Part shown: positions 35,026 to 43,632 of the stretch, one piece after another
Position numbering within the stretch: the stretch's first letter is position 1
Layout: every line of letters begins with the position of its first letter
Source of the DNA: an uncultured Lachnospiraceae bacterium
GTDB taxonomy: Bacteria; Bacillota; Clostridia; Lachnospirales; Lachnospiraceae
Direction of reading: 5' to 3'
Assembly: GCA_910588875.1 (NCBI GenBank)
Contig: CAJURT010000018.1
Span: 1 to 64,000 of the forward strand
DNA length: 64,000 nt
Program-made: the position numbers and the translations under genes
The notes under the pieces: model-generated
Seen by the model: only the letters and a program-made list of their open reading frames with translations
Told to the model about the DNA's origin: nothing
Databases searched by the model: none

Positions 35026-36435
35026 TTATATCCCTTGTACGGAGTTCCCCCTCACCACCAGGCAGTCCAAATCTGCATAAAACGGGTGCATCATACCACA
35101 GATATCCGAAGTCGGGAGCACCTCGTCCCTTAATCGGATCCCCAGGACTTCCCGCATAAACCTCTGGCGGTTTGCCATCCGCTCATAGGAATCCGGCGCC
35201 ATCCGGCGGATCTTTTCACGGGTCTCATGGTCAGCCAGGATCACCCCGTCCTCCATGTGCACCCCCAGACCCATGCAGGCTCCCGGCCTGGCCGTGAAAT
35301 CACACTGGATCAGCATACCGGATTTCAGGGTTGCCGTGCCTCCCTCCACAAAGGGGCTGTTAACCCATTCTTCCGTATGGATCAGATGCCCCGGGTTTAA
35401 GGCAATGCCAAAATCCTCATAGCTTCCGATCACTTCCTTTACCTTGTCCCATACCCGGCCGCCGGTAACTCCGATTTCCAGGGCCTCAAACCATACTGCC
35501 ACTGCCTCAAAATAGGTGGCAAACAGTTCTTCCATACAATCCCTGTACTTCTCCTCCAGATCCCCAAAGCTTCTGGCATATAAACCGACCCGGTGGATCT
35601 GTGCATAACGGTAGCCCATGCCGAAGGCAACCGGACTTCCCATGGCCAGGGTACGGTGGTAATCCGGGCTCAAAATCCCCTTCCCGTAAAAGCAGATATT
35701 GGGATAGGTGGGGCAGGGCTCACCGTCAATATTAAACAGCTGGGAAGCCTCGATCTCTGTCATTCCCTCCCGCAGGCCGCAGACAAAATCCCGGGTTTTC
35801 CTGCTGGCCTTCGTGGATGCAATCTCCGACAAAACCAGGGTTTTCACATCGTGGACTGTCCGAAGGCCGCTGTCGTTATCCATCATCAGGCCGTTTGCAT
35901 TCTCCATGCCGCAGCCATTTTCCCGGAGGGCCCCGATGATATATGCCGGGACCTCAAACATGTGGGCCGGGTCATCCGTTTCCTGTTCCGAAAACCCTTT
36001 CCATCCAAGGACGCCCACATGGGCAGACCCATCCATGCCATAATCCATCAGGATCTCCCTCAGCCTTTTCGATTTTCCGCGCCCCTGCCCCATAGGGCTT
36101 AAGGACTGGAACAGCACCTTCTCATGTGCAGCCGTGATGCACTGTGACTGCCCCATCCCTTCATTGCCCACAATGAGCCAGGGCAGGCTCCCCTTTTTCA
36201 GCAGCAGCATACACTCCTCATAGCGCGGGTCATATCCCGTCACATATTCCAGGTTGGAGAAATGCTCCTTATCCGCATAAATCAGCAGATGGGAATACCG
36301 GGAAGCCGCCTCCAAAAGCTTTTCCGTCCGTTTTTCATAATCCTCTTTTGTAATCACCGGGGCATTGTCGTACCGCAGCGGGATCCCCTCATTCATGATG
36401 CCATGGTGCCTGATGCAGGTTATCCGTTTCTCCAT
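35026..36435 (-). CDS. M24-family (Xaa-Pro aminopeptidase-like) protein, metal site degenerate
   Basis: 469 residues. The N-terminal creatinase-like half (YSHLLIYADKEHFSNLEYVTG, LLLKKGSLPWLIVGNEG) and C-terminal pita-bread half (LNPGHLIHTEEW, LKSGMLIQCDFTARPG, MEDGVILAD) follow the M24 plan. By eye the two aspartates of the metal site are not found in the VAFGMGYRYAQIHRVG segment, and the expected TIEP-type glutamate reads IQCDF. It may be a creatinase-type hydrolase or non-catalytic rather than a peptidase. AAGGAG precedes the ATG. It is the last gene of the catabolic run, 11 bases after the aldolase fusion. Confidence 0.7.
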   Translation of the reverse strand: MEKRITCIRHHGIMNEGIPLRYDNAPVITKEDYEKRTEKLLEAASRYSHLLIYADKEHFSNLEYVTGYDPRYEECMLLLKKGSLPWLIVGNEGMGQSQCITAAHEKVLFQSLSPMGQGRGKSKRLREILMDYGMDGSAHVGVLGWKGFSEQETDDPAHMFEVPAYIIGALRENGCGMENANGLMMDNDSGLRTVHDVKTLVLSEIASTKASRKTRDFVCGLREGMTEIEASQLFNIDGEPCPTYPNICFYGKGILSPDYHRTLAMGSPVAFGMGYRYAQIHRVGLYARSFGDLEEKYRDCMEELFATYFEAVAVWFEALEIGVTGGRVWDKVKEVIGSYEDFGIALNPGHLIHTEEWVNSPFVEGGTATLKSGMLIQCDFTARPGACMGLGVHMEDGVILADHETREKIRRMAPDSYERMANRQRFMREVLGIRLRDEVLPTSDICGMMHPFYADLDCLVVRGNSVQGI

Positions 36436-36446
36436 TTCGTTTCTCC

Positions 36447-37499
36447 TTATTCCCCCAGTGCTTCCCGCTCTTCGATCTCTGCGGGGGCATACTGTTTTAC
36501 CTCATCCCTGTGCTCCCACTTCGGCGGGTTGTGGTCGTTCCTCTCCTCAATATGGATCGCAAACCCAGCCAGGTCCTCCTTTAAGTAAATCACATAGGGT
36601 TTATCCTTCCATGGCTTCACGCTGTCATAGTTAAACTCGATGCCCTTTTTCTCCAGATAAAAGATTGCCCGTTCCAGATTGTCCGTAAAATAGCCCAGAT
36701 GGCCATGCTCCGTCCTGACTTTAAAGGGCTGCTTGGTGATCTCAACCTCATGCCCTACATAGGAGGAACTTCTGGTATTGCCCAGAATCAGGTCAAAGGT
36801 ATCCGCCAGGCGGAATATGGCCTCATACCCGGCCCTTACCTTGTCCACATTGATCCCCACATGGGCAAAGGAAAAATTCAGCACCCCGAACACCGCATCC
36901 CGGGCCAGCTTGCGGATCTCCTCATATTCACCGGCATTCAGCAAGGCCGAAGGGACAATCCAGGTCCCCCCGCATGCAATCACGTTTGGGTTCATCAGGT
37001 AATCCCGCATATTGGAGGGCTTCACGCCCCCGGTCGGCATAAACTTCACGCCCTTGAACACGGATGCCAGGGAATTGATGTAGGCAATGCCTCCCGCCGC
37101 CTCAGCCGGAAAAAACTTCACGGCCTTTAAGCCGCAGGAAACTGCCATCTGCACCTCCGTTGCCGTCCCGCAGCCCGGCATCACACAGATACCGTTCTCC
37201 ACGCAATACTTCACAACCTCTTCCACAAAGCATGGTGACACGATAAAATCCGCACCTGCTTTAACGGCCGCTTTCGCCTGCTCCACCGTCGTTACCGTCC
37301 CTGCGCCAAGAAGCATCCCGGGATATTCCCTGCGGATTGCCGCAATCGCCTCCTCTGCACAGTCCGTGCGGAAGGTGATCTCAGCTGCCTCTAGTTCCCC
37401 CTCACAGAGGGCCTTTGCCAGCGGGAGCGCCTGCTCTGGCTTTTCAATTTTGACTACCGGGATAACGCCATAATTTTCGATCCTTTTTAATACATCCAT
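36447..37499 (-). CDS. KDPG/KHG aldolase fused to a VOC (glyoxalase-like) domain
   Basis: 350 residues. Residues 1-205 are a complete Eda-type aldolase: GVIPVVKIEKPEQALPLA, EITFRTDCAEEAI with the catalytic glutamate, GAGTVTTVEQAKAAVKAGA, the Schiff-base lysine in KAVKFFPAEAAGG near 130 and FMPTGGVKPSNM. Residues 212-330 form a VOC domain (FAHVGINVDKVRAGYEAIFR, HGHLGYFTDNLERAIFYLEKKG). The aldolase should split a 2-keto-3-deoxy acid phosphate to pyruvate plus an aldehyde; the VOC part may handle the substrate or product. AGGAG precedes the ATG. It sits between a transporter and a peptidase-like gene. Confidence 0.88.
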   Translation of the reverse strand: MDVLKRIENYGVIPVVKIEKPEQALPLAKALCEGELEAAEITFRTDCAEEAIAAIRREYPGMLLGAGTVTTVEQAKAAVKAGADFIVSPCFVEEVVKYCVENGICVMPGCGTATEVQMAVSCGLKAVKFFPAEAAGGIAYINSLASVFKGVKFMPTGGVKPSNMRDYLMNPNVIACGGTWIVPSALLNAGEYEEIRKLARDAVFGVLNFSFAHVGINVDKVRAGYEAIFRLADTFDLILGNTRSSSYVGHEVEITKQPFKVRTEHGHLGYFTDNLERAIFYLEKKGIEFNYDSVKPWKDKPYVIYLKEDLAGFAIHIEERNDHNPPKWEHRDEVKQYAPAEIEEREALGE

Positions 37500-37543
37500 T
37501 TTTCTTCTCCTAAAATTAATATTTATTCATATTTGTACGCCTT

Positions 37544-39433
37544 TTACACCGCTGCCGCTGCCTTGCCTTTCTTTACTGCCATCTTTTCAAATACCACGAT
37601 CAGCAGCAAACCTCCCACACCGATAAAGTCAGTAACCGTCTCCGGGACAATCATCATCAGCGCCAACCCGAATGTAATTGTCCTAAGCCATACCGGCATC
37701 GGCCGGAACAGGAATCCGGAGACCGTGACGGAAAGTCCGAACACCCCGGCAAACAAGGTGATGGCCGGCTGGATCACATCCAGCAGAGACCCCTGCATCA
37801 GAAGGGCCGGCTGGTACGCAAATGCAAAGGGCACCAAAAACGCAACCAGCGCATAGGTAAAGCCTGTCCAGCCTGTCTTCCAGGAATCCGCCCCTGCAAT
37901 ACCGGCAGCCGTAAAGGAAGCAAGGCACACCGGAGGCGTAATCTGCGCCATAACACCAAAGTAAAAGCAGAACATGTGGGCAACAATCGGGGCAATCTGA
38001 AGCTTCAGCATAACCGGGACAAACAGTACCACGGCAATCAGATAAGCTGCCGTTGTCGGCAGGGCCATGCCAAGAAGCATGCATCCCACCATGGTAATCA
38101 GGAGGGCCAGGATCAGATACTGACCGCCTACGGCTGCCACTACCTCAGAAAACTTGGTGGCCAGGCCGGTCTGCACACAGGCTGCGATGATAATGCCGCA
38201 GGCTGCCGTGGGCAGGGCGATATTTGCCGCCTGCCGGATCCCATCCTCAAAAGCTTCCAAAAGCTTTTCCTTGCTGACGCCCTTCCCCGGGATCAGGTTC
38301 AGTACCAGGACCGCCACTGTGGCTATCATGGCAGACCGCCTCAGGGACTGGCCGCTCATCACCATATAGACCAAAATAGCCGCCGGGGCAAGCAGATACA
38401 GCCTCGGGATAATCGGGTTAACCTCAAACTTTAAATCATCTGCATTTGCTTTTCTCTCCGGATGGAGATGGACATTCTTTCTCGCCAGCAGGTCCACCAG
38501 GATAAAAACAGAGAGATAATATGCCACTGCCGGGATCAATGCCGATATTGCCACCTTCCCGTAGCCGATTCCCAAAAGTTCCGCCATAATAAATGCACCA
38601 ACTCCCATAATCGGCGGCATAATCTGACCGCCTGTGGAAGCCACCGACTCGATAGCCCCTGCCTGATGGGGCTCATAGCCTGCCTTTTTCATCATCGGGA
38701 TCGTCATAACACCAGTAGTGGTAACATTCGCCACGGCGCTCCCGCTCACCATGCCCATCAGCCCGGAAGACAAGACCGCCGCTTTTGCCGGGCCCCCGGA
38801 GTTCGGGTTGCTGAACTTCATGCCGATATCAATCATGCACTGCCCGCCGCCGCACTCCGCAAAGAAGGAGCCAAACATCATAAACCAGAAAATAAAGCTT
38901 GCCGTTGTCGCTAAGGGCGTGCCAAACAGCCCGTCCGTTGTCATGGTCATAATCTCGCAGAACTGCTTGATGGTAAAACCGTTGAACTTCATAAAACCTG
39001 GATAATATTTCCCAAAGAAGCAATACAGCAGGAAAAACAGCACAAATGCCAAAAGGTTCCATCCTATGGTCCTGCGGACTGCCTCCAGGAGGAATACAAT
39101 CAGGAACAAGGTGATCATTTTGTCCTCAAGCTGCACGGGGGAGATATGGGGGATCCTGGTAATAATGCGGGTCTGTTCCATATAATAGAACACGGATACC
39201 CAGACCAGCACCCCAATCATCACAAAATCCAAAAGCCGCAATACCTTTACCTTATCGCTGAACGGGAACGGCTTGTTAATAAATACAATCGATAACCCAA
39301 ATGCCAAAAAAATCGGAGATAGCACCATCGGATGAAGGGACTTCACCAGGCTGAAATACAGCATAAAAGCCAGCCACACCGCCCCAACCCCAAGCGTCGC
39401 ATTCCTTTTGAATCTCTTGTCATTAAGTTCCAT
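37544..39433 (-). CDS. TRAP transporter permease, fused DctQM-type (TAXI system)
   Basis: 629-residue integral membrane protein with about 16 hydrophobic segments: four at the N-terminus (small DctQ-like part) joined to the large 12-helix DctM-like part. Characteristic segments are FFAECGGGQCMIDIGMKFSN near 188, SGLMGMVSGSAVANVTTTG, SVASTGGQIMPPIMGVGAFIMAE near 263 and LLGMALPTTAAYLIAVVLF near 460. With the TAXI binding protein at 42041 it should drive sodium-coupled uptake of an organic acid. The ATG has AAAGGAGGGG upstream. It is divergent from the plus-strand flavin-reductase and GntR genes. Confidence 0.92.
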   Translation of the reverse strand: MELNDKRFKRNATLGVGAVWLAFMLYFSLVKSLHPMVLSPIFLAFGLSIVFINKPFPFSDKVKVLRLLDFVMIGVLVWVSVFYYMEQTRIITRIPHISPVQLEDKMITLFLIVFLLEAVRRTIGWNLLAFVLFFLLYCFFGKYYPGFMKFNGFTIKQFCEIMTMTTDGLFGTPLATTASFIFWFMMFGSFFAECGGGQCMIDIGMKFSNPNSGGPAKAAVLSSGLMGMVSGSAVANVTTTGVMTIPMMKKAGYEPHQAGAIESVASTGGQIMPPIMGVGAFIMAELLGIGYGKVAISALIPAVAYYLSVFILVDLLARKNVHLHPERKANADDLKFEVNPIIPRLYLLAPAAILVYMVMSGQSLRRSAMIATVAVLVLNLIPGKGVSKEKLLEAFEDGIRQAANIALPTAACGIIIAACVQTGLATKFSEVVAAVGGQYLILALLITMVGCMLLGMALPTTAAYLIAVVLFVPVMLKLQIAPIVAHMFCFYFGVMAQITPPVCLASFTAAGIAGADSWKTGWTGFTYALVAFLVPFAFAYQPALLMQGSLLDVIQPAITLFAGVFGLSVTVSGFLFRPMPVWLRTITFGLALMMIVPETVTDFIGVGGLLLIVVFEKMAVKKGKAAAAV

Positions 39434-39679
39434 ACTGACCCCTCCTTTTACTGTAAAAACAAAATTCCATTCCTGTATCTTTAAATTTTATCTGTTCCTA
39501 TTTTAGCATAGTTGCACGTTTTTTTCAATATAAAAAATCTATTTTTATCTATTTTAAATTTAATTATAGTATGATAAAATTTTATTTATTGTGATAAATA
39601 TCTATTTTTCTTGATTTTCCACTTGTTATGTGATAAAATTATTCAAAACACACATAAATATACATAGGAGGATTTCTAT
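39434..39679. promoter_or_regulatory. Divergent AT-rich control region with repeated TGATAAA motifs
   Basis: Between the divergent permease and flavin-reductase genes are three copies of a (T/G)(A/T)TGATAAA-like word near 39570, 39590 and 39630. A sigma-A-type promoter for the plus strand, TTGATT (39611-39616), 17 bases, TAAAAT (39634-39639), overlaps the third copy. These are plausible sites for the adjacent GntR regulator. Confidence 0.5.
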
Positions 39680-40237
39680 ATGCCTGAACTACAATGGAGC
39701 AGTTATTCATCTTCAAGGCCCCCATTCCGGTTTACCGATGAACTTACCGCCAGCTGGATGCTTGTGACATCCGGCAAGCCTGGTGATCTGGGAACCATGA
39801 CGGTAAGCTGGGGCGGCAGCGGTTTCATATGGAACCATGACGTAGTATTCCTCGTAATCCGTGAATCAAGAAACACCTTATCTTATTTAAAAAAGAATCC
39901 TACCTTTAGCCTTACGCTGTTTGACGCTTCTTATCATGACAAGCTATACTTCTGCGGCCGCAATTCCGGCCGTGATACCGACAAAATTGCCCACTGTAAC
40001 TTTACCCCTCTTTTCTACGGCCCGGAGCAAACCCCATATTTCGACGAGGCCCGGTATGCCCTCATTTGCCGCCAGCTGTTTTGTACCACAGTCGAAAAGG
40101 ATTGCTTCCTGGATGCCGCCCCCTCAGAATTGTGGGAAAAATGGTATAACACCGGTGTCCATACAGGCGATAAGCACCGGCTTCTGATTGCTTCCATAGA
40201 AAAAATACTGTCGAAAGGAGAACCCGCCAATGGCTAA
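39680..40237 (+). CDS. Flavin reductase-like (FMN-binding split-barrel) protein
   Basis: 185 residues with the flavin-reductase split-barrel pattern: LVTSGKPGDLGTMTVSWGGS near 28, a strand VVFLVIRESRNTLSYLKKNP and FSLTLFDASYHDKLYFCGR near 75. It probably binds FMN and may reduce flavin or a substrate. It is the first of two plus-strand genes and overlaps the following GntR gene by 8 bases. AGGAGG lies upstream. A link to the FAD oxidoreductases of the same cluster is possible but unproven. Confidence 0.8.
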   Translation: MPELQWSSYSSSRPPFRFTDELTASWMLVTSGKPGDLGTMTVSWGGSGFIWNHDVVFLVIRESRNTLSYLKKNPTFSLTLFDASYHDKLYFCGRNSGRDTDKIAHCNFTPLFYGPEQTPYFDEARYALICRQLFCTTVEKDCFLDAAPSELWEKWYNTGVHTGDKHRLLIASIEKILSKGEPANG

Positions 40238-40901
40238 AAAAGAGCCCCATGCATCCCTCGTGGATGTGGCATACGATAAAATACGCTCCGATCTTTCCAC
40301 TAATGTACTTAAGCCCGGAGAGAAAATCATTTTCCAGGATCTTGTCAAACGATATGAGATCAGCGAAACCCCCATCAAACAGGCACTAAACCGTATGGTT
40401 GTGGAAGGCCTGGTGGAATCCATCCCCCGCAGGGGAATGCGCATAAAACCAATCTCCATCCGCGATTACAACGAAATTATGGATATCCGCTATATGCTGG
40501 AAAGCCAGCTTGCACCGGTTATTATCGAAGCAGTGGTGTACCACCCGGAATATATCGGAGAACTGGAGAACAACATTGCAAAGCATTACCAGGCAATTGA
40601 AACCGGCACCACTGAAGTACAGGACTTTATTGAGATCTACCGCGTGGATCATGAATTCCACCGCCTGCTCTTAAAATGCGCCAACCACCAGCGGGCATTG
40701 CAGGTATATGACACCATCGGCGCCCATACCTTCTCCTATTTTTTGTACAACAAAAAACCAAAAAGCAGATTAATCGCCGGTGTCCAGGAACACGAAACCA
40801 TCCTTAACGCCCTAAAAAAACAAGACCTGGATGCCCTCCTGAATGCAATCCGTGTCCATATCGACGGCGCCCGTACCAGCATCAACTACGCCCTGCTTTA
40901 A
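40230..40901 (+). CDS. GntR-family regulator (FadR-type)
   Basis: 223 residues. An N-terminal winged helix (AYDKIRSDLSTNVLKPGEKI, RYEISETPIKQALNRMVVEG, LVESIPRRGMRIKP) is followed by a C-terminal helical FCD ligand-binding domain with RYMLESQLAP, VDHEFHRLLLKCANH and the histidines in AGVQEHETILNAL that usually bind a metal and carboxylate. Probably senses an organic acid and controls the transporter and catabolic genes on either side. Translationally coupled to the flavin-reductase gene. Confidence 0.9.
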   Translation: MAKKEPHASLVDVAYDKIRSDLSTNVLKPGEKIIFQDLVKRYEISETPIKQALNRMVVEGLVESIPRRGMRIKPISIRDYNEIMDIRYMLESQLAPVIIEAVVYHPEYIGELENNIAKHYQAIETGTTEVQDFIEIYRVDHEFHRLLLKCANHQRALQVYDTIGAHTFSYFLYNKKPKSRLIAGVQEHETILNALKKQDLDALLNAIRVHIDGARTSINYALL

Positions 40902-40932
40902 TCCCTTTGCCAAAATAACCATTCCCAAAAGC

Positions 40933-40981
40933 GAGGGTATCGCCCAATCATCTGTTCCGATGATTTTGCAATACCCTCTTT
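40933..40981. terminator. Bidirectional terminator between convergent genes
   Basis: An outer 8-bp stem (40933-40940 with 40971-40978) and an inner 7-bp stem (40946-40952 with 40959-40965) form a two-part hairpin between the plus-strand GntR gene and the minus-strand dehydrogenase. Confidence 0.65.
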
Positions 40982-40993
40982 AAAATCATCTGC

Positions 40994-41974
40994 TTATTTC
41001 AGGTTCAGTTTCGGAAGCACATCTTTATTCACCAGGTTAGGAACCTTCCCATGCTCAAAATAATCGATGATATTCCTTCCTGCCGCCGCTACCATGCCGG
41101 CCTTATCCTCGTAAGTGCCGGTACCCATATGTGCAGTAACCACTACATTGCGCAGATCCAAAAGTTCCTGGGGGATATTCGGCTCATGCTCAAATACATC
41201 CAGGCCTGCGCCTGCCAGCTTACCGGCCTGCATATGCCGGATCAGCGCCTGTTCATCCACAATCTGGCCGCGCCCCTGGTTAAACAGATAAGCATCGTCC
41301 TTCATCAGCTTCAGCGTATCCTCATTGATCATGTGGTAGGTCTCGTCATTGAGAGGTGCATTGATGAAAACTGCGTCAGAAGTCCTTAACAGTTCTTCAA
41401 ACTCCACTCTCTTCGCCCCGCCCAAAAAGCCTTCCAGTTCCTCTCCCACGCTGTGCCGGTTATAATAAATGATGTTCATGCCAAAGGCCAGCATACGCTT
41501 GGCCACACCACGCCCGATTCTGCCCATACCGATGATGCCCAGCGTCTTGCCCCTCAGGCAATGGCCCAGGTTTGCAACCGGCCCCCAGGGAAGCCCCGGG
41601 ATCGTGTGCAGGTTGTGGTTCGTCTGTGCCAGGTTCCTCATGGTAGATGCAATCAGGGTAGCCCCAAACTCGGCGGTTACCTCATCCACGGCATGCATAT
41701 TGGCAACCACAATCCCCTTTTCTGTGGCATAAGCCAAGTCAACATTATCATATCCCTTGCCGAAGGTGCAGATAATCTTTAAGTCCGGCATGGCATCGAT
41801 CACTTCTTTGTCCACTTTAAATACCGGGCATACAATCGCCTCATAATCTTTTGCCACCTCAATGATCTCCTGACGGGGTTTCTTCTCCTTCGGGCAGTAG
41901 ATCTGATAGCCCAGATCCTGCATCTCCTTCAGTCCGCTTTCCACCATCGGATGGGTAAATAACACTCTTCTCAT
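40994..41974 (-). CDS. D-isomer-specific 2-hydroxyacid dehydrogenase
   Basis: 326-residue NAD(P)-dependent enzyme that interconverts a 2-keto acid and a D-2-hydroxy acid. Seen: TFGKGYDNVDLAYATEKGIVV near 70, the Rossmann motif GKTLGIIGMGRIGRGVAKRM near 143, the catalytic arginine in LFNQGRGQIVDEQALI near 234, the glutamate in GLDVFEHEPNIP near 262 and the histidine in VVTAHMGTGTYED near 283. Its substrate is not known; a hydroxypyruvate, glyoxylate or ketogluconate reductase role would fit the sugar-acid context. GGAGG precedes the ATG. Confidence 0.92.
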   Translation of the reverse strand: MRRVLFTHPMVESGLKEMQDLGYQIYCPKEKKPRQEIIEVAKDYEAIVCPVFKVDKEVIDAMPDLKIICTFGKGYDNVDLAYATEKGIVVANMHAVDEVTAEFGATLIASTMRNLAQTNHNLHTIPGLPWGPVANLGHCLRGKTLGIIGMGRIGRGVAKRMLAFGMNIIYYNRHSVGEELEGFLGGAKRVEFEELLRTSDAVFINAPLNDETYHMINEDTLKLMKDDAYLFNQGRGQIVDEQALIRHMQAGKLAGAGLDVFEHEPNIPQELLDLRNVVVTAHMGTGTYEDKAGMVAAAGRNIIDYFEHGKVPNLVNKDVLPKLNLK

Positions 41975-42040
41975 ATCTGTTCTTCCTCCAATTCAATATT
42001 TGACTGTGAATATCTGCTTGCTCTTCCGCCTGGGAAACGA

Positions 42041-43147
42041 TCAGTGCTCCCATCCCTTCTCTTCGTAATATTTGATGGCGCCCGGATGCAGCGGCATACC
42101 GTTACGTCCCGGTTCCCCGGACTTCTCGGGAACAAAATATACACCCAGGGCCGGAACCTGCTCTACCAGGGCTTCCTTGTTCTCGCAGATTGCCTTTACA
42201 ATCGCATAAACCACCTCATCCGGCAAATCCTTGTTGACCACTGCGGTGGAGCACTGAAGGGCTGTTTTCAGAGGCTCCGTCTGGCCTGTCCAGCTGTTTG
42301 CCTCGATTTCCGACAGCACATACCCGCAGGCTTCCAGGTTTTTGAGGGTTTCATCGGAAAGCTGTGCAAAATACATGTCCGTGGTCATCGTCAGTTCGGA
42401 AAGGGCTGCCTGCCCCAATCCCACCACGTCAAGACACACATCTGCCCGGCCTTCCTTCAGCAGATCTGCCATGTCGTTCGGCGCCACCTGGGTCACTTCC
42501 CCGCCCCATGACTTGATATCCTCATAAGTAATGCCAAAGGTTCCCAAAAGCTTCTGGATCCCCATCTCACTTGCAGAGCCCGGCGCTTTGGTAACCGCAC
42601 GGAAGGGCACTTTATTCTCAATCAGTTCTTCCAGCGTCGTATATCCGGTTTTCTTCTGGAAGGAATCCGTAAACATAATCAGGAAATGGGCATAATCCGT
42701 GCCTGCAAACATGCCAAGAGTGTTTTTCAGAGGCTCCATGCCGCCATACTCCCCGTTCACCAGCATTCTGTCCGTCACGCTGATCCCCTCACCGATATCG
42801 CACTGTCCCTCTTCTACCAGCAGGGTTCCTGCCAGGCCGCCTGAGGAAATCGGCAGAATCTCCAGTTCCCAGCCCTCCGGCAAATTCCCGTTTATCACCG
42901 TGGCAAAAGCGCTGACGCGGACATATCCGGTAGTTCCCACAGACTGGGACGCGAAAGTAATCTTTCTTGGCTCTGCAGAAGGTGCCGCTGCCTCTTCCTT
43001 GCCGTCTGCCTTCTCCTCGGCCCCTGCTGCCGGAGCCGCCTCTGTCTTAGCCGGTTCTGCCGGTTTCTCAGAAGAACCGCACCCCGTTGCCATGCCTGAT
43101 ACCATAAGTGCCGCCATTGCCAATGCTGCCAGTTTCCTTAATTTCAT
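42041..43147 (-). CDS. TAXI-family TRAP substrate-binding lipoprotein
   Basis: 368 residues. A lipoprotein signal peptide (ALAMAALMVSGMATGCGSS, lipid-modified Cys near 23) and an Ala/Glu-rich linker (about 24-58) are followed by the TAXI binding fold: ITFASQSVGTTGYVRVSAFA near 64, LEILPISSGGLAGTLLVEEG near 95, GKVPFRAV-like strand and ALGVYFVPEK near 335. It should capture an organic acid outside the membrane and hand it to the fused permease at 37544. AGGAGG lies upstream of the ATG. The two transporter genes are not adjacent, being split by the plus-strand regulator pair and the dehydrogenase. Confidence 0.9.
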   Translation of the reverse strand: MKLRKLAALAMAALMVSGMATGCGSSEKPAEPAKTEAAPAAGAEEKADGKEEAAAPSAEPRKITFASQSVGTTGYVRVSAFATVINGNLPEGWELEILPISSGGLAGTLLVEEGQCDIGEGISVTDRMLVNGEYGGMEPLKNTLGMFAGTDYAHFLIMFTDSFQKKTGYTTLEELIENKVPFRAVTKAPGSASEMGIQKLLGTFGITYEDIKSWGGEVTQVAPNDMADLLKEGRADVCLDVVGLGQAALSELTMTTDMYFAQLSDETLKNLEACGYVLSEIEANSWTGQTEPLKTALQCSTAVVNKDLPDEVVYAIVKAICENKEALVEQVPALGVYFVPEKSGEPGRNGMPLHPGAIKYYEEKGWEH

Positions 43148-43172
43148 AAGATAACCTCCTACTTATATGTTT

Positions 43173-43601
43173 TTATTGATTCATTTCGTGACGAATTGCA
43201 TCCACGCCCAACAAGTAACAATGAATACCAAACCCACAGACCACCCCTGTGCAGCTTTTGCCCGGGACGGTAGGCTCCCCTGTCTTTAAGATATTTACAA
43301 GGTGAACCTCCACCGTGGGAATGTCAACGGACCCCAATGTCACGCGAATCGCATGGCTATACTGGGTAAACGGCCCCGGATTGATGATAATCCCGTCATA
43401 AACCCCTTCTGCTTCCTGGATTTTGTCAACAATCTCCCCCTCATGGTTGCTCTGGAATGCATCCACCTCAATGCCATAACCGGCAGCATATTCCTTTACC
43501 TTTTCCACAATGTAATCCAGCCCTTTCCCTCCGTAAAGGCTTGGATCCCGTTTGCCGATCCGGTTCAGGTTCGCACCGTTGAGCAGCAAAATCCTTCCCA
43601 T
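43173..43601 (-). CDS. Type II dehydroquinase-like protein (AroQ fold)
   Basis: 142 residues from the ATG at 43601 (GGAGGAGAGG upstream). The flavodoxin-like type II dehydroquinase plan is clear: ILLLNGANLNRIGKRDPSLYGG with the catalytic tyrosine, FQSNHEGEIVDKIQEA, IIINPGPFTQYSHAIRVTL with the asparagine, and TVEVHLVNILKTGEP with the histidine. The last substrate-binding segment, usually an arginine-containing REEFRHHS-type stretch, is instead TGEPTVPGKS. In this setting it may dehydrate a related cyclic or sugar acid rather than 3-dehydroquinate. Housekeeping shikimate enzyme remains possible. Confidence 0.75.
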   Translation of the reverse strand: MGRILLLNGANLNRIGKRDPSLYGGKGLDYIVEKVKEYAAGYGIEVDAFQSNHEGEIVDKIQEAEGVYDGIIINPGPFTQYSHAIRVTLGSVDIPTVEVHLVNILKTGEPTVPGKSCTGVVCGFGIHCYLLGVDAIRHEMNQ

Positions 43602-43632
43602 GTACCTCTCCTCCTCTTCTTTATTTTTATTG

